Assembly (NCBI RefSeq): GCF_923077115.1
Contig: NZ_CAKLPX010000001.1
Location: 620,001 to 684,000 of the forward strand
Origin: Sinobacterium norvegicum
Lineage (GTDB): Bacteria; Pseudomonadota; Gammaproteobacteria; Pseudomonadales; Sinobacteriaceae
Reading direction: 5' to 3'
Length of the DNA stretch: 64,000 nucleotides
Part shown: positions 9,646 through 18,573 of the stretch, piece after piece
Position numbering within the stretch: the stretch's first letter is position 1
Layout of the letters: each line of letters opens with the position of its first letter
Program-made: the position numbers and the translations under genes
Notes under the pieces: model-generated
Database searches by the model: none
Told to the model about the DNA's origin: nothing
What the model saw: only the letters and a program-made list of their open reading frames with translations

Positions 9646-9945
9646 ATGCTATACGCCATTATCAGCCAGGATATTGAAAACAGTCTAGAAAAGAGATTAG
9701 CCGCCCGCCCGGATCATCTTGCTAGGTTACAGCAACTGCAACAACAGGGGCGGCTATTTGTCGCCGGCCCTCATCCGGCTATTGACAGCGAAGACCCCGG
9801 ACAAAACGGCTTTACTGGCTCTCTTGTTATCGCCGAATTCGACAACCTCGCCGCCGCCCAGCAATGGGCCGACAACGACCCTTATATTGCCGCCGGCGTA
9901 TATCAACAGGTTACCGTCAAACCGTTCAAAAAAGTATTGCCGTAA
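9646..9945 (+). CDS. yciI: YciI-like protein
   Basis: The 99-residue product has the single ferredoxin-like YciI domain. The His of [11 protein letters not shown] and the Asp of [12 protein letters not shown] are the pair proposed as catalytic in this family, whose substrate is unknown; [10 protein letters not shown] is also typical. The ATG follows the yciB stop directly (TAAATG), so translation is coupled. In E. coli the same two genes lie close together. Confidence 0.92.
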   Translation: MLYAIISQDIENSLEKRLAARPDHLARLQQLQQQGRLFVAGPHPAIDSEDPGQNGFTGSLVIAEFDNLAAAQQWADNDPYIAAGVYQQVTVKPFKKVLP

Positions 9946-9952
9946 ACGCCGC

Positions 9953-9980
9953 AGCCGGCGAGGTTGCCGCGCCGGCTTTT
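9953..9980 (+). terminator. Probable intrinsic terminator after yciI
   Basis: An eight-base stem AGCCGGCG / CGCCGGCT with a nine-base loop ends in a short T run, eight bases after the yciI stop. The T-tract is only four bases long. Confidence 0.65.
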
Positions 9981-10148
9981 CAAACTGCGTCTGATTTCAA
10001 CCACGCTCATGTTGACAGCGCGCCTAGTTTATTAAATTATGCCGTTTACCTCCCAATGGGTTATTATAACTTTTTGAGGTCATTGCTTTAACATATTAAT
10101 GTTACAGCGATTTTATCTTCTACCTTAATTTATGCGCAGATCAACCAT

Positions 10149-10853
10149 ATGAAATCAGTCTTTAAATACCTCAGCCGAAGCCTTTTGACACTTTCTGCCG
10201 CGGCTGTCTTCGCCAGCGCCACTCTGACCAGCCAAATAACGGCAGCCGCCGATACTCGCTACGTATCAGACATATTATTGATCAACCTGCGCAGTGGCCC
10301 AACCAACAGCCACCGCATTATCAAACAACTAAAAAGCGGTGCGGCACTCGAGGTAATCTCGCTCAGTGACGATCAAAAATTTTATCAGGTAAGTACCACC
10401 GACGGCACCACAGGCTGGGCACCGGCTCAGTACCTGATACCAGAGAAAAGCGCCCGCTTACAACTTGCGGAAGCCCGCGCAAGAATCGCCACACTGTCAC
10501 AACAGGCCGGCCCTATAGCCGCCCAGCTTGATCAAAGCAAAACACAGAACACCGAGCTCAACAGCAAAAACAAAACCTTGAATGCTGACAACCAACGTCT
10601 TAGCAGCGAACTCGCAGCTCTAAAGAAACTTTCCGCCAATGCAGTCAATCTTTCAAACAGCAACAAAACGCTGGGCGAAAATAACCAGATGTTAAAAAAT
10701 GAAATCGATGTATTAACCGCCGATAACGATCGACTCAAAGACAAATCTGATGTCGAATGGTTTATGAATGGCGTTGGTGCCGTCGGTTTTGGCGTGCTAT
10801 TAGCCTTGATCATCCCCCGCCTCAGACCTAAAAAACGCAAATCTGAGTGGTAA
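10149..10853 (+). CDS. SH3-domain/coiled-coil membrane protein, YgiM type
   Basis: The 234-residue product has an N-terminal export signal (about residues 1-33, ending SQITAAA). A bacterial SH3 domain follows (about 36-100: LLINLRSGPTNSHRIIKQL, then GWAPAQYL). A long heptad-rich coiled coil spans about 105-200 with many Asn, Lys and Leu. A C-terminal membrane helix (GVGAVGFGVLLALIIP) ends in a basic tail. This order fits the TIGR04211/YgiM family of envelope proteins, whose role is unknown; cell-wall binding by the SH3 domain is inference. It is separated from yciI by a probable terminator. Confidence 0.85.
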   Translation: MKSVFKYLSRSLLTLSAAAVFASATLTSQITAAADTRYVSDILLINLRSGPTNSHRIIKQLKSGAALEVISLSDDQKFYQVSTTDGTTGWAPAQYLIPEKSARLQLAEARARIATLSQQAGPIAAQLDQSKTQNTELNSKNKTLNADNQRLSSELAALKKLSANAVNLSNSNKTLGENNQMLKNEIDVLTADNDRLKDKSDVEWFMNGVGAVGFGVLLALIIPRLRPKKRKSEW

Positions 10854-10898
10854 GCTCGTCATAACCATCATCTCTGCAACGCAACAGGAACCCTATTC

Positions 10899-11573
10899 AT
10901 GAATGCTATAAAGTCTTTTATCGCCGCCACTTTTCTCATCGGCTTACTCAGCGGTGTCAGTCACGCAGAGAACCCCACGGTTGTCTTAGAAACAACCAAG
11001 GGCGATATCACTGTTGAACTTTTCGAAGACAAAGCGCCGATTACTGTTACCAATTTCTTACAATATGTAGACAGCGACTTTTATAACGGCACAATATTCC
11101 ACCGTATTATTCCTGGATTCATGATTCAAGGCGGCGGATTTACCGAGCAAATGTCCGAGAAAGCCACGCTCTCCCCAATCAAAAACGAGGCCAATAACGG
11201 CCTCTATAACGATCGTACTACGCTGTCTATGGCCAGAACATCTGACCCCGACAGTGCCACCTCTCAGTTTTTTATTAATGTGCGAAGCAACCTAAGCCTT
11301 GACCGCCGCGCTGGCAACGATGGCTACGCTGTATTTGGACGCGTTATCGATGGTATGTATGTGGTTGACGACATTGTGATTCAAGACACAACACGCGTCG
11401 GCGGCCACGCCGATGTACCTGTCGAGCCTATTATCATCACCAATGTCTACCGCAAGGCTGACGAGGCCGCTCTTACCATCGACAAGGAGAAAGCTATCGA
11501 TGCGGATGCCACGAGCGAAGAGGCAATCAGTCACCCCCCCGTCGACCAAGACATCCCACAAAATAACGGCTAA
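10899..11573 (+). CDS. ppiA: Periplasmic cyclophilin-type peptidyl-prolyl isomerase
   Basis: This enzyme speeds cis-trans isomerisation of Xaa-Pro bonds in exported proteins. A signal peptide covers about residues 1-23 (cleavage after SHA). The cyclophilin fold follows, with FHRIIPGFMIQGGGF (active-site Arg and Gln), SATSQFFINV and YAVFGRVIDGM. The core ends near residue 185, and the last 40 residues are an acidic, probably disordered tail (DEAALTIDKEK to NNG) that E. coli PpiA lacks. The single domain and signal peptide favour PpiA over cytoplasmic PpiB. Confidence 0.9.
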   Translation: MNAIKSFIAATFLIGLLSGVSHAENPTVVLETTKGDITVELFEDKAPITVTNFLQYVDSDFYNGTIFHRIIPGFMIQGGGFTEQMSEKATLSPIKNEANNGLYNDRTTLSMARTSDPDSATSQFFINVRSNLSLDRRAGNDGYAVFGRVIDGMYVVDDIVIQDTTRVGGHADVPVEPIIITNVYRKADEAALTIDKEKAIDADATSEEAISHPPVDQDIPQNNG

Positions 11574-11630
11574 ACCCTTTCTATTGTGTGCTACCGGTCG
11601 GTAGCACTCCGACAAAACAAGGCTATACAG

Positions 11631-12398
11631 ATGACTGCGCTGAGTATCAACCTTAACAAAATTGCACTGATTCGAAACTCACGAGACACGCTATACCCCG
11701 ATGTCGTTAAACACGCCCAAATGTGTATCGATGCTGGCGCCCACGGTATTACTGTGCACCCTCGCCCTGACCAGCGCCACATTCGCGCCGACGACTGTTT
11801 TGCACTCGCCAAGGCCATCGATGTGGAACTGAATATTGAGGGCAATCCCTTTGCACCACCAATGGCCAGCGATCGCCCTGGTGTCAGTGACTACCCTGGC
11901 TTTATGACCTTAATCCGACAAATAAAGCCGGCTCAGTGCACCCTAGTGCCCGACAGCAACAGCCAACTGACCTCAGACCACGGCTTCGATTTGAAGCAAG
12001 ATTTTAATCGATTACAGCCCATTATTGATGAGCTAAAAAGCCTGGGGGTTCGCAGCAGTTTATTTATGGATCCGATTGACGACCAAATTGAACTGGCAGC
12101 AAAGCTTGGCGCCGATCGCATCGAGCTTTACACCGGACCCTACGCCGAAGCAGTAGACACTGGCGGGGATATTGATGCATCGATTGCGCAATTTGCCCAG
12201 GCTGCTAAAACTGCCAAAAAATGCGGGCTTGGACTCAACGCAGGGCACGATCTTAACACTCAAAATCTACCGCTATTCTGCCGCCATTTACCTCATTTGT
12301 TAGAAGTATCTATTGGACATTCTTTTACTATTGACTGTATAGAAGTTGGTCTGCAGCAAGCCATTGCCAATTACCTGGCAGCACTGTCTACTCGCTAG
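11631..12398 (+). CDS. pdxJ: Pyridoxine 5'-phosphate synthase, divergent NKIA-type
   Basis: PdxJ closes the pyridoxine ring from deoxyxylulose phosphate and 3-amino-2-oxopropyl phosphate. Conserved parts are the basic/His cluster HPRPDQRHIRADD, the Glu of LNIEGNP, the TLVPD strand, the phosphate-binding IELYTGPYAE and the late His of LNAGHDLN. The opening SINLNKIALIRNSR differs from the E. coli-type opening, where Asp-His stands in place of Asn-Lys. From memory, this opening and TLVPD...SDHG, IELYTGPYA resemble Bacteroidota-type PdxJ. The gene is not beside recO or acpS, its usual gammaproteobacterial place. The start at 11631 matches the family N-terminus. The end overlaps the convergent TPR gene by 11 bases. 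Confidence 0.9.
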   Translation: MTALSINLNKIALIRNSRDTLYPDVVKHAQMCIDAGAHGITVHPRPDQRHIRADDCFALAKAIDVELNIEGNPFAPPMASDRPGVSDYPGFMTLIRQIKPAQCTLVPDSNSQLTSDHGFDLKQDFNRLQPIIDELKSLGVRSSLFMDPIDDQIELAAKLGADRIELYTGPYAEAVDTGGDIDASIAQFAQAAKTAKKCGLGLNAGHDLNTQNLPLFCRHLPHLLEVSIGHSFTIDCIEVGLQQAIANYLAALSTR

Positions 12399-13446
12399 TC
12401 AACTTGTCACCCTGCAGGCTTTCATAGTAATTTTTGAAAGCCTTGGCACGGGCAAGCTTCTCGACCACCACCGAATTATTCGGCTGCAATACCAACGCCT
12501 GCTGCCAATCTGCAATAGCTGCCTCTATCTCTCCGAGCGTATAGGCAGTGTTAGCCTTCATCACTAAAATTGAGACAGCTCTAGCCACCTTCTCATCGAG
12601 CACCTCACGATAACCCTGCAAGCGCTGGCTATCAATACCTAGCGCTGCGATGTTAGCCAGCTGTTTTTCCGCCGCCTGTAATTCACCACTGGCAATTGAC
12701 GCCAAAAACTGCGCCTCTAATTTTTGTTTCTGTTTCAACAGAGACTGCTGCTTCTGTTTCTTTTTCGCCTGCTGTAGAGCCAATAATTTGCCATCTAAAC
12801 GACGCATCTCATCGCCATATTGCTTGTCGAGCGACAGCAATTTAGCCAATTGATAATCAGCCTTTGCTGCGGTATAGCGTCCCCGTCCCTCATTCATCTC
12901 CGCCGTTTCAACGACAAATTTCAACAATTCTAAAGACTCTTGGGCGTATTGCTTCGAGAGATTTTGTGCCTGCTTATCACCCGGCTGTGCCGCTAATAAC
13001 TTATTAACCTCAGCAATGTTGTCTGGTATCACTGAGGCCCTCTGATAATTTAACTGTCGCCAGTGCTTCTCCAGATAGGCTTCACGGCGCAAAATAATGC
13101 TGTCGTATTGGCTGCGCATTTCCTCACTGGGATAGTTATTCACCCCCTGCGACATTAATGCCTCTGCTTCAACCCAGCGAGAATTTTTAGCCAAGCCGTT
13201 TACTTGCGCCGCCAAACTTCGACGGTAGTGCTCTGCTCCATCGACCAGCCGACGGTGTTGCTGCTCCAGTTTGGCTGTCTGAGGTTGCTGTTTAGCAACC
13301 AAGTCAATAGCCCTCTGATATTTCTGGTTAGCGAGCAAGTCATCTACGCGCAACTGCAGCACATCTTCATCGAGGTGTCCGGGCATTTGACAGCCCTGCA
13401 GAACCAGCATAATAACGGCCAAGCTGAAGACTTTGATGATGTTCAT
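12388..13446 (-). CDS. TPR-repeat lipoprotein, unknown function
   Basis: The 352-residue product has a lipoprotein signal (MNIIKVFSLAVIMLVLQGC), giving a predicted lipidated Cys at residue 19. Beyond it the protein is helical, with degenerate tetratricopeptide-like repeats. A basic, Gln-rich coiled segment occurs near residues 225-245 (KKKQKQQSLLKQKQKLEAQ). A clearer TPR unit lies near the end (ANTAYTLGEIEAAIADWQQALVLQPNN). Its start overlaps the stop of the cyclase gene by four bases, so the two are translationally coupled and probably work together. Periplasmic partner or sensor subunit of the cyclase is inference. Confidence 0.8.
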   Translation of the reverse strand: MNIIKVFSLAVIMLVLQGCQMPGHLDEDVLQLRVDDLLANQKYQRAIDLVAKQQPQTAKLEQQHRRLVDGAEHYRRSLAAQVNGLAKNSRWVEAEALMSQGVNNYPSEEMRSQYDSIILRREAYLEKHWRQLNYQRASVIPDNIAEVNKLLAAQPGDKQAQNLSKQYAQESLELLKFVVETAEMNEGRGRYTAAKADYQLAKLLSLDKQYGDEMRRLDGKLLALQQAKKKQKQQSLLKQKQKLEAQFLASIASGELQAAEKQLANIAALGIDSQRLQGYREVLDEKVARAVSILVMKANTAYTLGEIEAAIADWQQALVLQPNNSVVVEKLARAKAFKNYYESLQGDKLTSE

Positions 13447-14837
13447 AGGGATTCCCGAATACTCAGTAAGTCATCGATTAAGGTATTCATCGTGAGCTGA
13501 TACTCAGAGGCAATATCGGTGATTTCAAATGTTTGTACGGGCACCGCCTTGCCTCTTATTTTAATCCGCTTTTGCGAGTTTAAGCAGACCCGCTGTGGCT
13601 CAAGCAGTGATGTTTTATACTCTTCAGTGACAATAATTTGGCCACTTTCAGCCTCGCTACACAAACGTGACGCCAGGTTTACCGAGTCGCCGACGACGGT
13701 GTACTCCATTTTTTTATCGCCACCAAGCACACCTGCCAACATCTGACCAGAATTAATACCAATACGCAGCATCACCTCAGGCAGCCCCTCATCACGACGA
13801 CGATGATTAAGCGCCTGGGTCAACCGCTGCATCAAGAAAGCACAGGCTGCCGCATTGAATCGATGATCTTCGTTGGCCTTTGGTGCGCCAAATACCACCA
13901 TGACACAGTCACCGATAAATTTATCAACGGTGCCAAAATACAAATCAGAGCAGTGGGCAAAATATGAAAAATATTCATTGAGCAGCTCTGCCACTTGCTC
14001 AGGAGTCAGCGTCTCTGACATCGATGTAAAGCCGACTATATCGGCAAACAATACCGTCGCCTCAACTCGCTCGCCCTTAATATTGACCGCATCAGCCTTG
14101 CTAATCACCTGCTTAGCAATATCCTGATTAACAAAACCGCCTAACATCGTCTCAACTTGATCACGCTGATATAAACCCTGTCCCATATCGCTGATGGCAC
14201 TGAGCAACTGGCCTATTTCATCATCCCGGCGCTCAGAGGGCACCGCCACTCTGTAGTCACCAGCACCGATTTTTTCTGTCGCATCCAGCAACATGTTAAT
14301 AGGCTGATTTATCTTGCGGGCAATGAGCAAGGCAATAAATAAAGCCGCCACCGTTACCCCGCCACCAACAATCAACACCAGCCTTAGTATATGCTCATAG
14401 GTCTTGGCCAGCTCATTGGACTCCAAAAGGATTTCAACACGACCGCCTGAGGTCTCACGAAAACTAACATCACTGGTAAAGTAATAATGTTCTTGTGCTG
14501 ACACTGCGTCGGCAAGGGCGTTAACATCGCCGGCGAAGGCTAAAATATCACCACTGCTAGAGCTGATCTGAACGGCCTTTATTCTCGCCAGGGCAATACT
14601 CTGCTCCGCCTGCAACTGAAGAGAGAGGCTGTCACCCGTAAATAGCGGCTCGGTGGCTGTTGCCGCAGTCTGCGACGCCAAAGCCTGACCAAGCGCCTCT
14701 AGCTGCTCATCCTGCAGCTGATTCTGCTTATTTAACACAGACAAGCCGAGTACAGACATCCCCCCGACCACGAGGACGGCGATAACAGCAGCTAATTTGA
14801 TTCCTAACGACAACCGGTTGTTTAAAGCTGCAGACAT
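13443..14837 (-). CDS. Membrane-bound class III adenylate/guanylate cyclase with HAMP domain
   Basis: The 464-residue protein has a membrane helix at about 12-34, a periplasmic sensor region of about 115 residues, a second helix at about 150-170, a HAMP linker, and a class III nucleotide cyclase domain at about 255-430. Metal-binding segments LFADIVGFTSMSE and KFIGDCVMVVFGAP each keep their Asp. GDKKMEYTVVGDSVNLASRL holds the purine and transition-state residues, so it should be active. cAMP is the likeliest product, but cGMP cannot be excluded. The periplasmic domain matches no family I recognise. It is coupled to the TPR lipoprotein gene downstream. Confidence 0.9.
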   Translation of the reverse strand: MSAALNNRLSLGIKLAAVIAVLVVGGMSVLGLSVLNKQNQLQDEQLEALGQALASQTAATATEPLFTGDSLSLQLQAEQSIALARIKAVQISSSSGDILAFAGDVNALADAVSAQEHYYFTSDVSFRETSGGRVEILLESNELAKTYEHILRLVLIVGGGVTVAALFIALLIARKINQPINMLLDATEKIGAGDYRVAVPSERRDDEIGQLLSAISDMGQGLYQRDQVETMLGGFVNQDIAKQVISKADAVNIKGERVEATVLFADIVGFTSMSETLTPEQVAELLNEYFSYFAHCSDLYFGTVDKFIGDCVMVVFGAPKANEDHRFNAAACAFLMQRLTQALNHRRRDEGLPEVMLRIGINSGQMLAGVLGGDKKMEYTVVGDSVNLASRLCSEAESGQIIVTEEYKTSLLEPQRVCLNSQKRIKIRGKAVPVQTFEITDIASEYQLTMNTLIDDLLSIRESL

Positions 14838-15045
14838 GGACTACTCTTGTTGCAAAACAAAATCGATTAACACCTGAATTTTAAAAAAACACTCAATAAC
14901 ATACACTTGTGCAGCTGCAAGGCTACAGAAAAAAATACCAACCACTAAAAGCCCAATTATTAACAGGCGATAATAAACTCAGCCCGGAAGCAAAGCTTAA
15001 ATAGGGTAAAATCAACGTCACTGCCACTAACAGAACAGACCAATT

Positions 15046-16161
15046 ATGAATATGTTTTTAACAAAATACACTCAGTACTTACGCCTAAGACGTTTTGGCA
15101 CTCTTATTATTCTTATACTTTTCACTGGCTTAAGCCTTAGAGCTAATGCTGTGACAGTATTACTATACCACCATATCAGCGATACAACACCGAGAATCAC
15201 CTCCACAACCCCGGGTGAATTCGCTCAACACCTGCAAATGATTGAAGACAACGGCTTTGAGGTTTGGCCGCTAAGCAAAGTGGTTCGTTACTTACAGCAG
15301 GGGACTACGCTGCCCAGTAGAGTAACCGTCATCACCTTCGATGACGCCTATGACTCCATCCTCACAACAGCGACGCCAATGCTCGAAAAACGTGGCTGGC
15401 CATTTACTGTCTTTGTCAATTCAGCAGCGGTCGATGAGCAGCACCGACACATTATGAGCTGGCAAGAATTAAACAGTTTACAAGACAAAGGTGGTGAACT
15501 CGCTAACCACAGCCACCATCATAGCCACATGGCCACCCGTCTAGAGGGGGAGACAGAAGAGCAATGGCAGCAACGTATGCACGATCAAATATTAATAACC
15601 AAGGACAAATTAAAACAACACACCAATAGTGAGCTCCCGTTATTTGCCTACCCCTATGGCGAATTCGACCAGCCACTGCAGGCAATCATCAGCGAGCTAG
15701 GCTACGTTGGTTTTGGCCAACAATCCGGCGCTCTGTCCTCGGCATTGGATTTTACCGCGCTGCCACGATTCCCCGCCGCCGGCGTCTATGCCAACCCAAA
15801 AACCCTGCGGACAAAACTGAAATCACTGCCCATGCCAATCAAATCAGTTGAGGTATTAGTCGGCGAAGATCAGTCCGGGCTGACTTCCTATGCGGTCAAA
15901 AAACCCTCTATTCGTATCACTCTGGAGCCTGGTGATTGGCGCCTCTCAGAGCTTGCCTGTTATGTCAGCAACCAGGGCACTGGCGACATCACTAACATTG
16001 ATACCAACAACAATAGCTTTGTAGTGACCGCAAAAAAGGAGATTATTACTGGGCGCTCTCGGTATAACTGCACAATGCCCAGCCAAGAGGGCGGACGGTA
16101 TCACTGGTACTCCCATGCCTGGTTGCGTTTCAACGCCCAGGGCGAGCTACCCACCGACTAA
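15046..16161 (+). CDS. Exported polysaccharide deacetylase (NodB-like)
   Basis: The 371-residue product has a basic N-terminus and an export signal or membrane anchor (about residues 16-36, ending SLRANA). The NodB deacetylase domain follows: VITFDDAYDS (catalytic and metal Asp), NHSHHHSHM (two metal His) and LFAYPYGEFD. The opening VLLYHHISD and overall order resemble the deacetylase half of PgaB-like enzymes that act on poly-N-acetylglucosamine. The final 110 residues form a beta-rich region of unknown function with four Cys-poor strands. No other polysaccharide synthesis gene is adjacent, so the substrate is not known. Confidence 0.88.
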   Translation: MNMFLTKYTQYLRLRRFGTLIILILFTGLSLRANAVTVLLYHHISDTTPRITSTTPGEFAQHLQMIEDNGFEVWPLSKVVRYLQQGTTLPSRVTVITFDDAYDSILTTATPMLEKRGWPFTVFVNSAAVDEQHRHIMSWQELNSLQDKGGELANHSHHHSHMATRLEGETEEQWQQRMHDQILITKDKLKQHTNSELPLFAYPYGEFDQPLQAIISELGYVGFGQQSGALSSALDFTALPRFPAAGVYANPKTLRTKLKSLPMPIKSVEVLVGEDQSGLTSYAVKKPSIRITLEPGDWRLSELACYVSNQGTGDITNIDTNNNSFVVTAKKEIITGRSRYNCTMPSQEGGRYHWYSHAWLRFNAQGELPTD

Positions 16162-16180
16162 ACCATCGCAGAGAAATGAC

Positions 16181-16211
16181 AAAAAAAAGCCGCTGATTCA
16201 GCGGCTTTTTT
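16181..16211. terminator. Bidirectional intrinsic terminator
   Basis: The stem GCCGCT / AGCGGC with a five-base loop has an A-tract on one side and a T-tract on the other. It lies between two convergent genes, 19 bases past the deacetylase stop and two bases past the glucosaminidase stop, and can serve both. Confidence 0.92.
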
Positions 16212-16213
16212 CT

Positions 16214-17035
16214 CTAGAAGTCATTTTTGTCGAGTATATCGAGCTTGTTGAAGATAATCATCTTTTGAATTTCTTCAACATATTGCTCACCCCGCGCTGA
16301 ATAACTCCGCAGACCCACAGCAAGATCAACACCGGTAATCACCTGATTGCCTTGCCTGGCCTCTGCGCGAATTGCTCGCAGCTGACGATAGGCGCCATGG
16401 GTATTTAAATTAAGAAAATATGCTCGCACCGATCCACCGGCATCCTCAAATCTGGCCACCTCGTAAATTTCACCCTCAGGCCTTGATTGAGGCACAATGC
16501 CACAGCCTGAGTTAAAGCACCATTGACCAAAATAGTTATTACCCTGCGTGGCAAACCTAGAGGTTCCCCACGCCGACTCATTGGCAGACTGCGCCAAAGC
16601 CAGCGAGGGTGGTACGATATCAACACGGACCATTAACTGCTCTAGTTGCTCCTGAATAGACAGCGCCTCAGACAATTTGTAACGCTTTGCCAATCCCTGC
16701 AGCACCACAGACTGCTGTTCAGACAGCTGTCCTACCCGCAAGGCTTGCTGAAGAGTGACAACCTGCCTTCTCTCCGCTGTTATATAGCTATTTTCTGATG
16801 CGATATAGGTCAGTAGATAATTAAAAAATTGCGCCTTCTTCTCTTTGACGTCGGCTATTTGAGCAAAGCTTGGCGTTTCAGAGAACTTGGTTTCAGGCCT
16901 TTTCAGCTGTTCATCTGCCGTCTTGTCAGTTTCAACAACCACCTCTTTGATCTCTTCCTTCTGCGGTTCGGCGCCACAGCCAATCAACATCAAAACAACG
17001 GCGACCACACACCAATAACGAGAGCTGCATCCCAT
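16214..17035 (-). CDS. Bax-like glucosaminidase lipoprotein
   Basis: The 273-residue product has a lipoprotein-type signal (WCVVAVVLMLIGC, predicted lipidated Cys near residue 20) and a charged linker. A glucosaminidase/Bax-type domain follows, which cleaves the glycan of peptidoglycan. The segment ALAQSANESAWGTSRFATQG has the expected catalytic Glu, followed by NNYFGQWCFNSGCG; the end SYSARGEQYVEEIQKMI is also family-typical. The start at 17035 is preferred to one 12 codons upstream because AGGGG lies six bases before it and it places the signal at the N-terminus. Predicted location is a membrane facing the periplasm. Confidence 0.88.
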   Translation of the reverse strand: MGCSSRYWCVVAVVLMLIGCGAEPQKEEIKEVVVETDKTADEQLKRPETKFSETPSFAQIADVKEKKAQFFNYLLTYIASENSYITAERRQVVTLQQALRVGQLSEQQSVVLQGLAKRYKLSEALSIQEQLEQLMVRVDIVPPSLALAQSANESAWGTSRFATQGNNYFGQWCFNSGCGIVPQSRPEGEIYEVARFEDAGGSVRAYFLNLNTHGAYRQLRAIRAEARQGNQVITGVDLAVGLRSYSARGEQYVEEIQKMIIFNKLDILDKNDF

Positions 17036-17271
17036 TTTCAACCCCTGAGTACAAAAAATTGGCTGAATCATATACTAAATCCCTAAACCGTGACAACTTT
17101 CAAACACTTCCATCGGATGGAGGCGCACCTTTTATACGTTAATTTGAATGAGTTTAGACCGGTGACACTAGCTGTCATTAGAAAAAAACGGCATAATGCC
17201 TTGGACAAACGCATGTCAACATTGCATCCAGCCTTGCTGTGATAATAGATACCACTGAGAATTATAAGATT

Positions 17272-17874
17272 ATGGCAGACAGCACCTACCACCACGGCAA
17301 CCTACGCGAGAGCTTGATTAACTTAGGTATAGCCCACCTCGACGAAAAAGGCGCTGAAAATATCAGCCTGCGCGCCCTGGCCAGAGAAATTGGCGTTTCG
17401 CAAACAGCCCCGTACAGACATTTTGAAGATAAAAATCAACTGCTATCCGCCATCGCAATTAATGGCTTCGATATTATGGCCCATAGCATTTCTGACGCCA
17501 TCACCGACCTCGATGACCAGCCGCCAAAATATCTTAAGGCCATGGCCAGAAGCTACATCTTATTCAGCCTGGAAAACACCGAAGTCTTCAAGCTCATGTT
17601 TGGCCCTATCTTAGGTGATAGAAAAAGCTACCCAGAATTACTTGCCGCCGGACAACGCAGTTTTAAGTTAATTGAGAAAAGCCTACAAACAGGGGTGGAT
17701 ACGGGCATATTTTCAATCGAGGACATCACCATCACCGCCAATTCTGTCTGGGCATCTATTCACGGCGTTGCCAGTTTGATGCAGGACAGGTTCGACCGCT
17801 TCCCTGATGCCAGCGGCGATAAGCAAATCGACTCTATGTTCGACATCTTACTCAATGGTATATGTAGCAAATAG
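17272..17874 (+). CDS. TetR/AcrR-family transcriptional regulator (WHG-type C-domain)
   Basis: The 200-residue product begins with the TetR helix-turn-helix: STYHHGNLRESLINLGI, ISLRALAREIGVSQTAPYRHFEDKNQLLSAIA. The ligand domain contains VWASIHGVASLM, which fits the WHG-type C-terminal domain, whose ligands are usually unknown. The ATG at 17272 gives the family N-terminus; a start 11 codons upstream was rejected. The stop lies six bases from the convergent YgjP gene. A short inverted repeat TGACA-N5-TGTCA at 17163-17177 could be its operator. Confidence 0.88.
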   Translation: MADSTYHHGNLRESLINLGIAHLDEKGAENISLRALAREIGVSQTAPYRHFEDKNQLLSAIAINGFDIMAHSISDAITDLDDQPPKYLKAMARSYILFSLENTEVFKLMFGPILGDRKSYPELLAAGQRSFKLIEKSLQTGVDTGIFSIEDITITANSVWASIHGVASLMQDRFDRFPDASGDKQIDSMFDILLNGICSK

Positions 17875-17880
17875 CACGAG

Positions 17881-18573
17881 CTAACGATGCAGGTATGACT
17901 TGATCTGCATCACCTCCACCCCTGTCTCAATCTGCTTTAAGTACTCTCTCTTCAACCGCCAATCTGGCTGCAACACTTGCATCAATTGATAAAAACGCGG
18001 GCTATGATTAAAAACCCTGAGATGGCACAGTTCATGGGCAATAACATAGTCACAAAATTCAACAGGCAACTGCACCAAGGTTGTACTGAGATTCACTCTA
18101 CCCGATAGACTGCAACTACCCCATCGGCTGCGCATATAACGAACACGTAACTCGGGCTTATCAACGCGCAGCACATGACACCAATCAAGGTTCGCGACTA
18201 AGCGTCGAGCTAAATATCGCCGAGCAATGACCAACAACCAAGCCTTCAACTGCTGCCTCATTGCCTCATCATCATCCCCAGGCAGTATCACAATACGTAA
18301 CTGGCGAGCAGAAAGCCTGATATATCGACGCTGACCCAACTCGACCAACACCTGGCGCGGGCGACCAAAAACATTAAACGGCCGCCCCTTTCGCTGTTCT
18401 GCCAAAGCCATTCGCTGCTCTATCCACTGGCGATTACCCGCCACAAAAGTAGCGATCGACTGCCGCGTTGTTCGCTTGGGCGCCCTCACCTCAACGACAC
18501 CGTCTGGCAAAATGTATATGCCAATAGTCTTACGGCGCATTAACTTGATCTGATAATCGATAAAGCCGTCCAT
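17881..18573 (-). CDS. YgjP-like metallopeptidase domain protein
   Basis: The 230-residue product belongs to the YgjP/DUF45 family of zinc-peptidase-like proteins. The HExxH motif is present in YVIAHELCHLRVFNHSPRFYQLM, with the third metal region at the following His. The N-terminal half (RRKTIGIYILPDGVVEVRAP) is the beta-rich part typical of the family, and RYMRSRWGSCSLSGRVNLS precedes the motif. Cytoplasmic location is likely as no signal is seen; the substrate is unknown. Its ATG follows the recQ stop without a gap, so it is translationally coupled to the helicase. Confidence 0.88.
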   Translation of the reverse strand: MDGFIDYQIKLMRRKTIGIYILPDGVVEVRAPKRTTRQSIATFVAGNRQWIEQRMALAEQRKGRPFNVFGRPRQVLVELGQRRYIRLSARQLRIVILPGDDDEAMRQQLKAWLLVIARRYLARRLVANLDWCHVLRVDKPELRVRYMRSRWGSCSLSGRVNLSTTLVQLPVEFCDYVIAHELCHLRVFNHSPRFYQLMQVLQPDWRLKREYLKQIETGVEVMQIKSYLHR

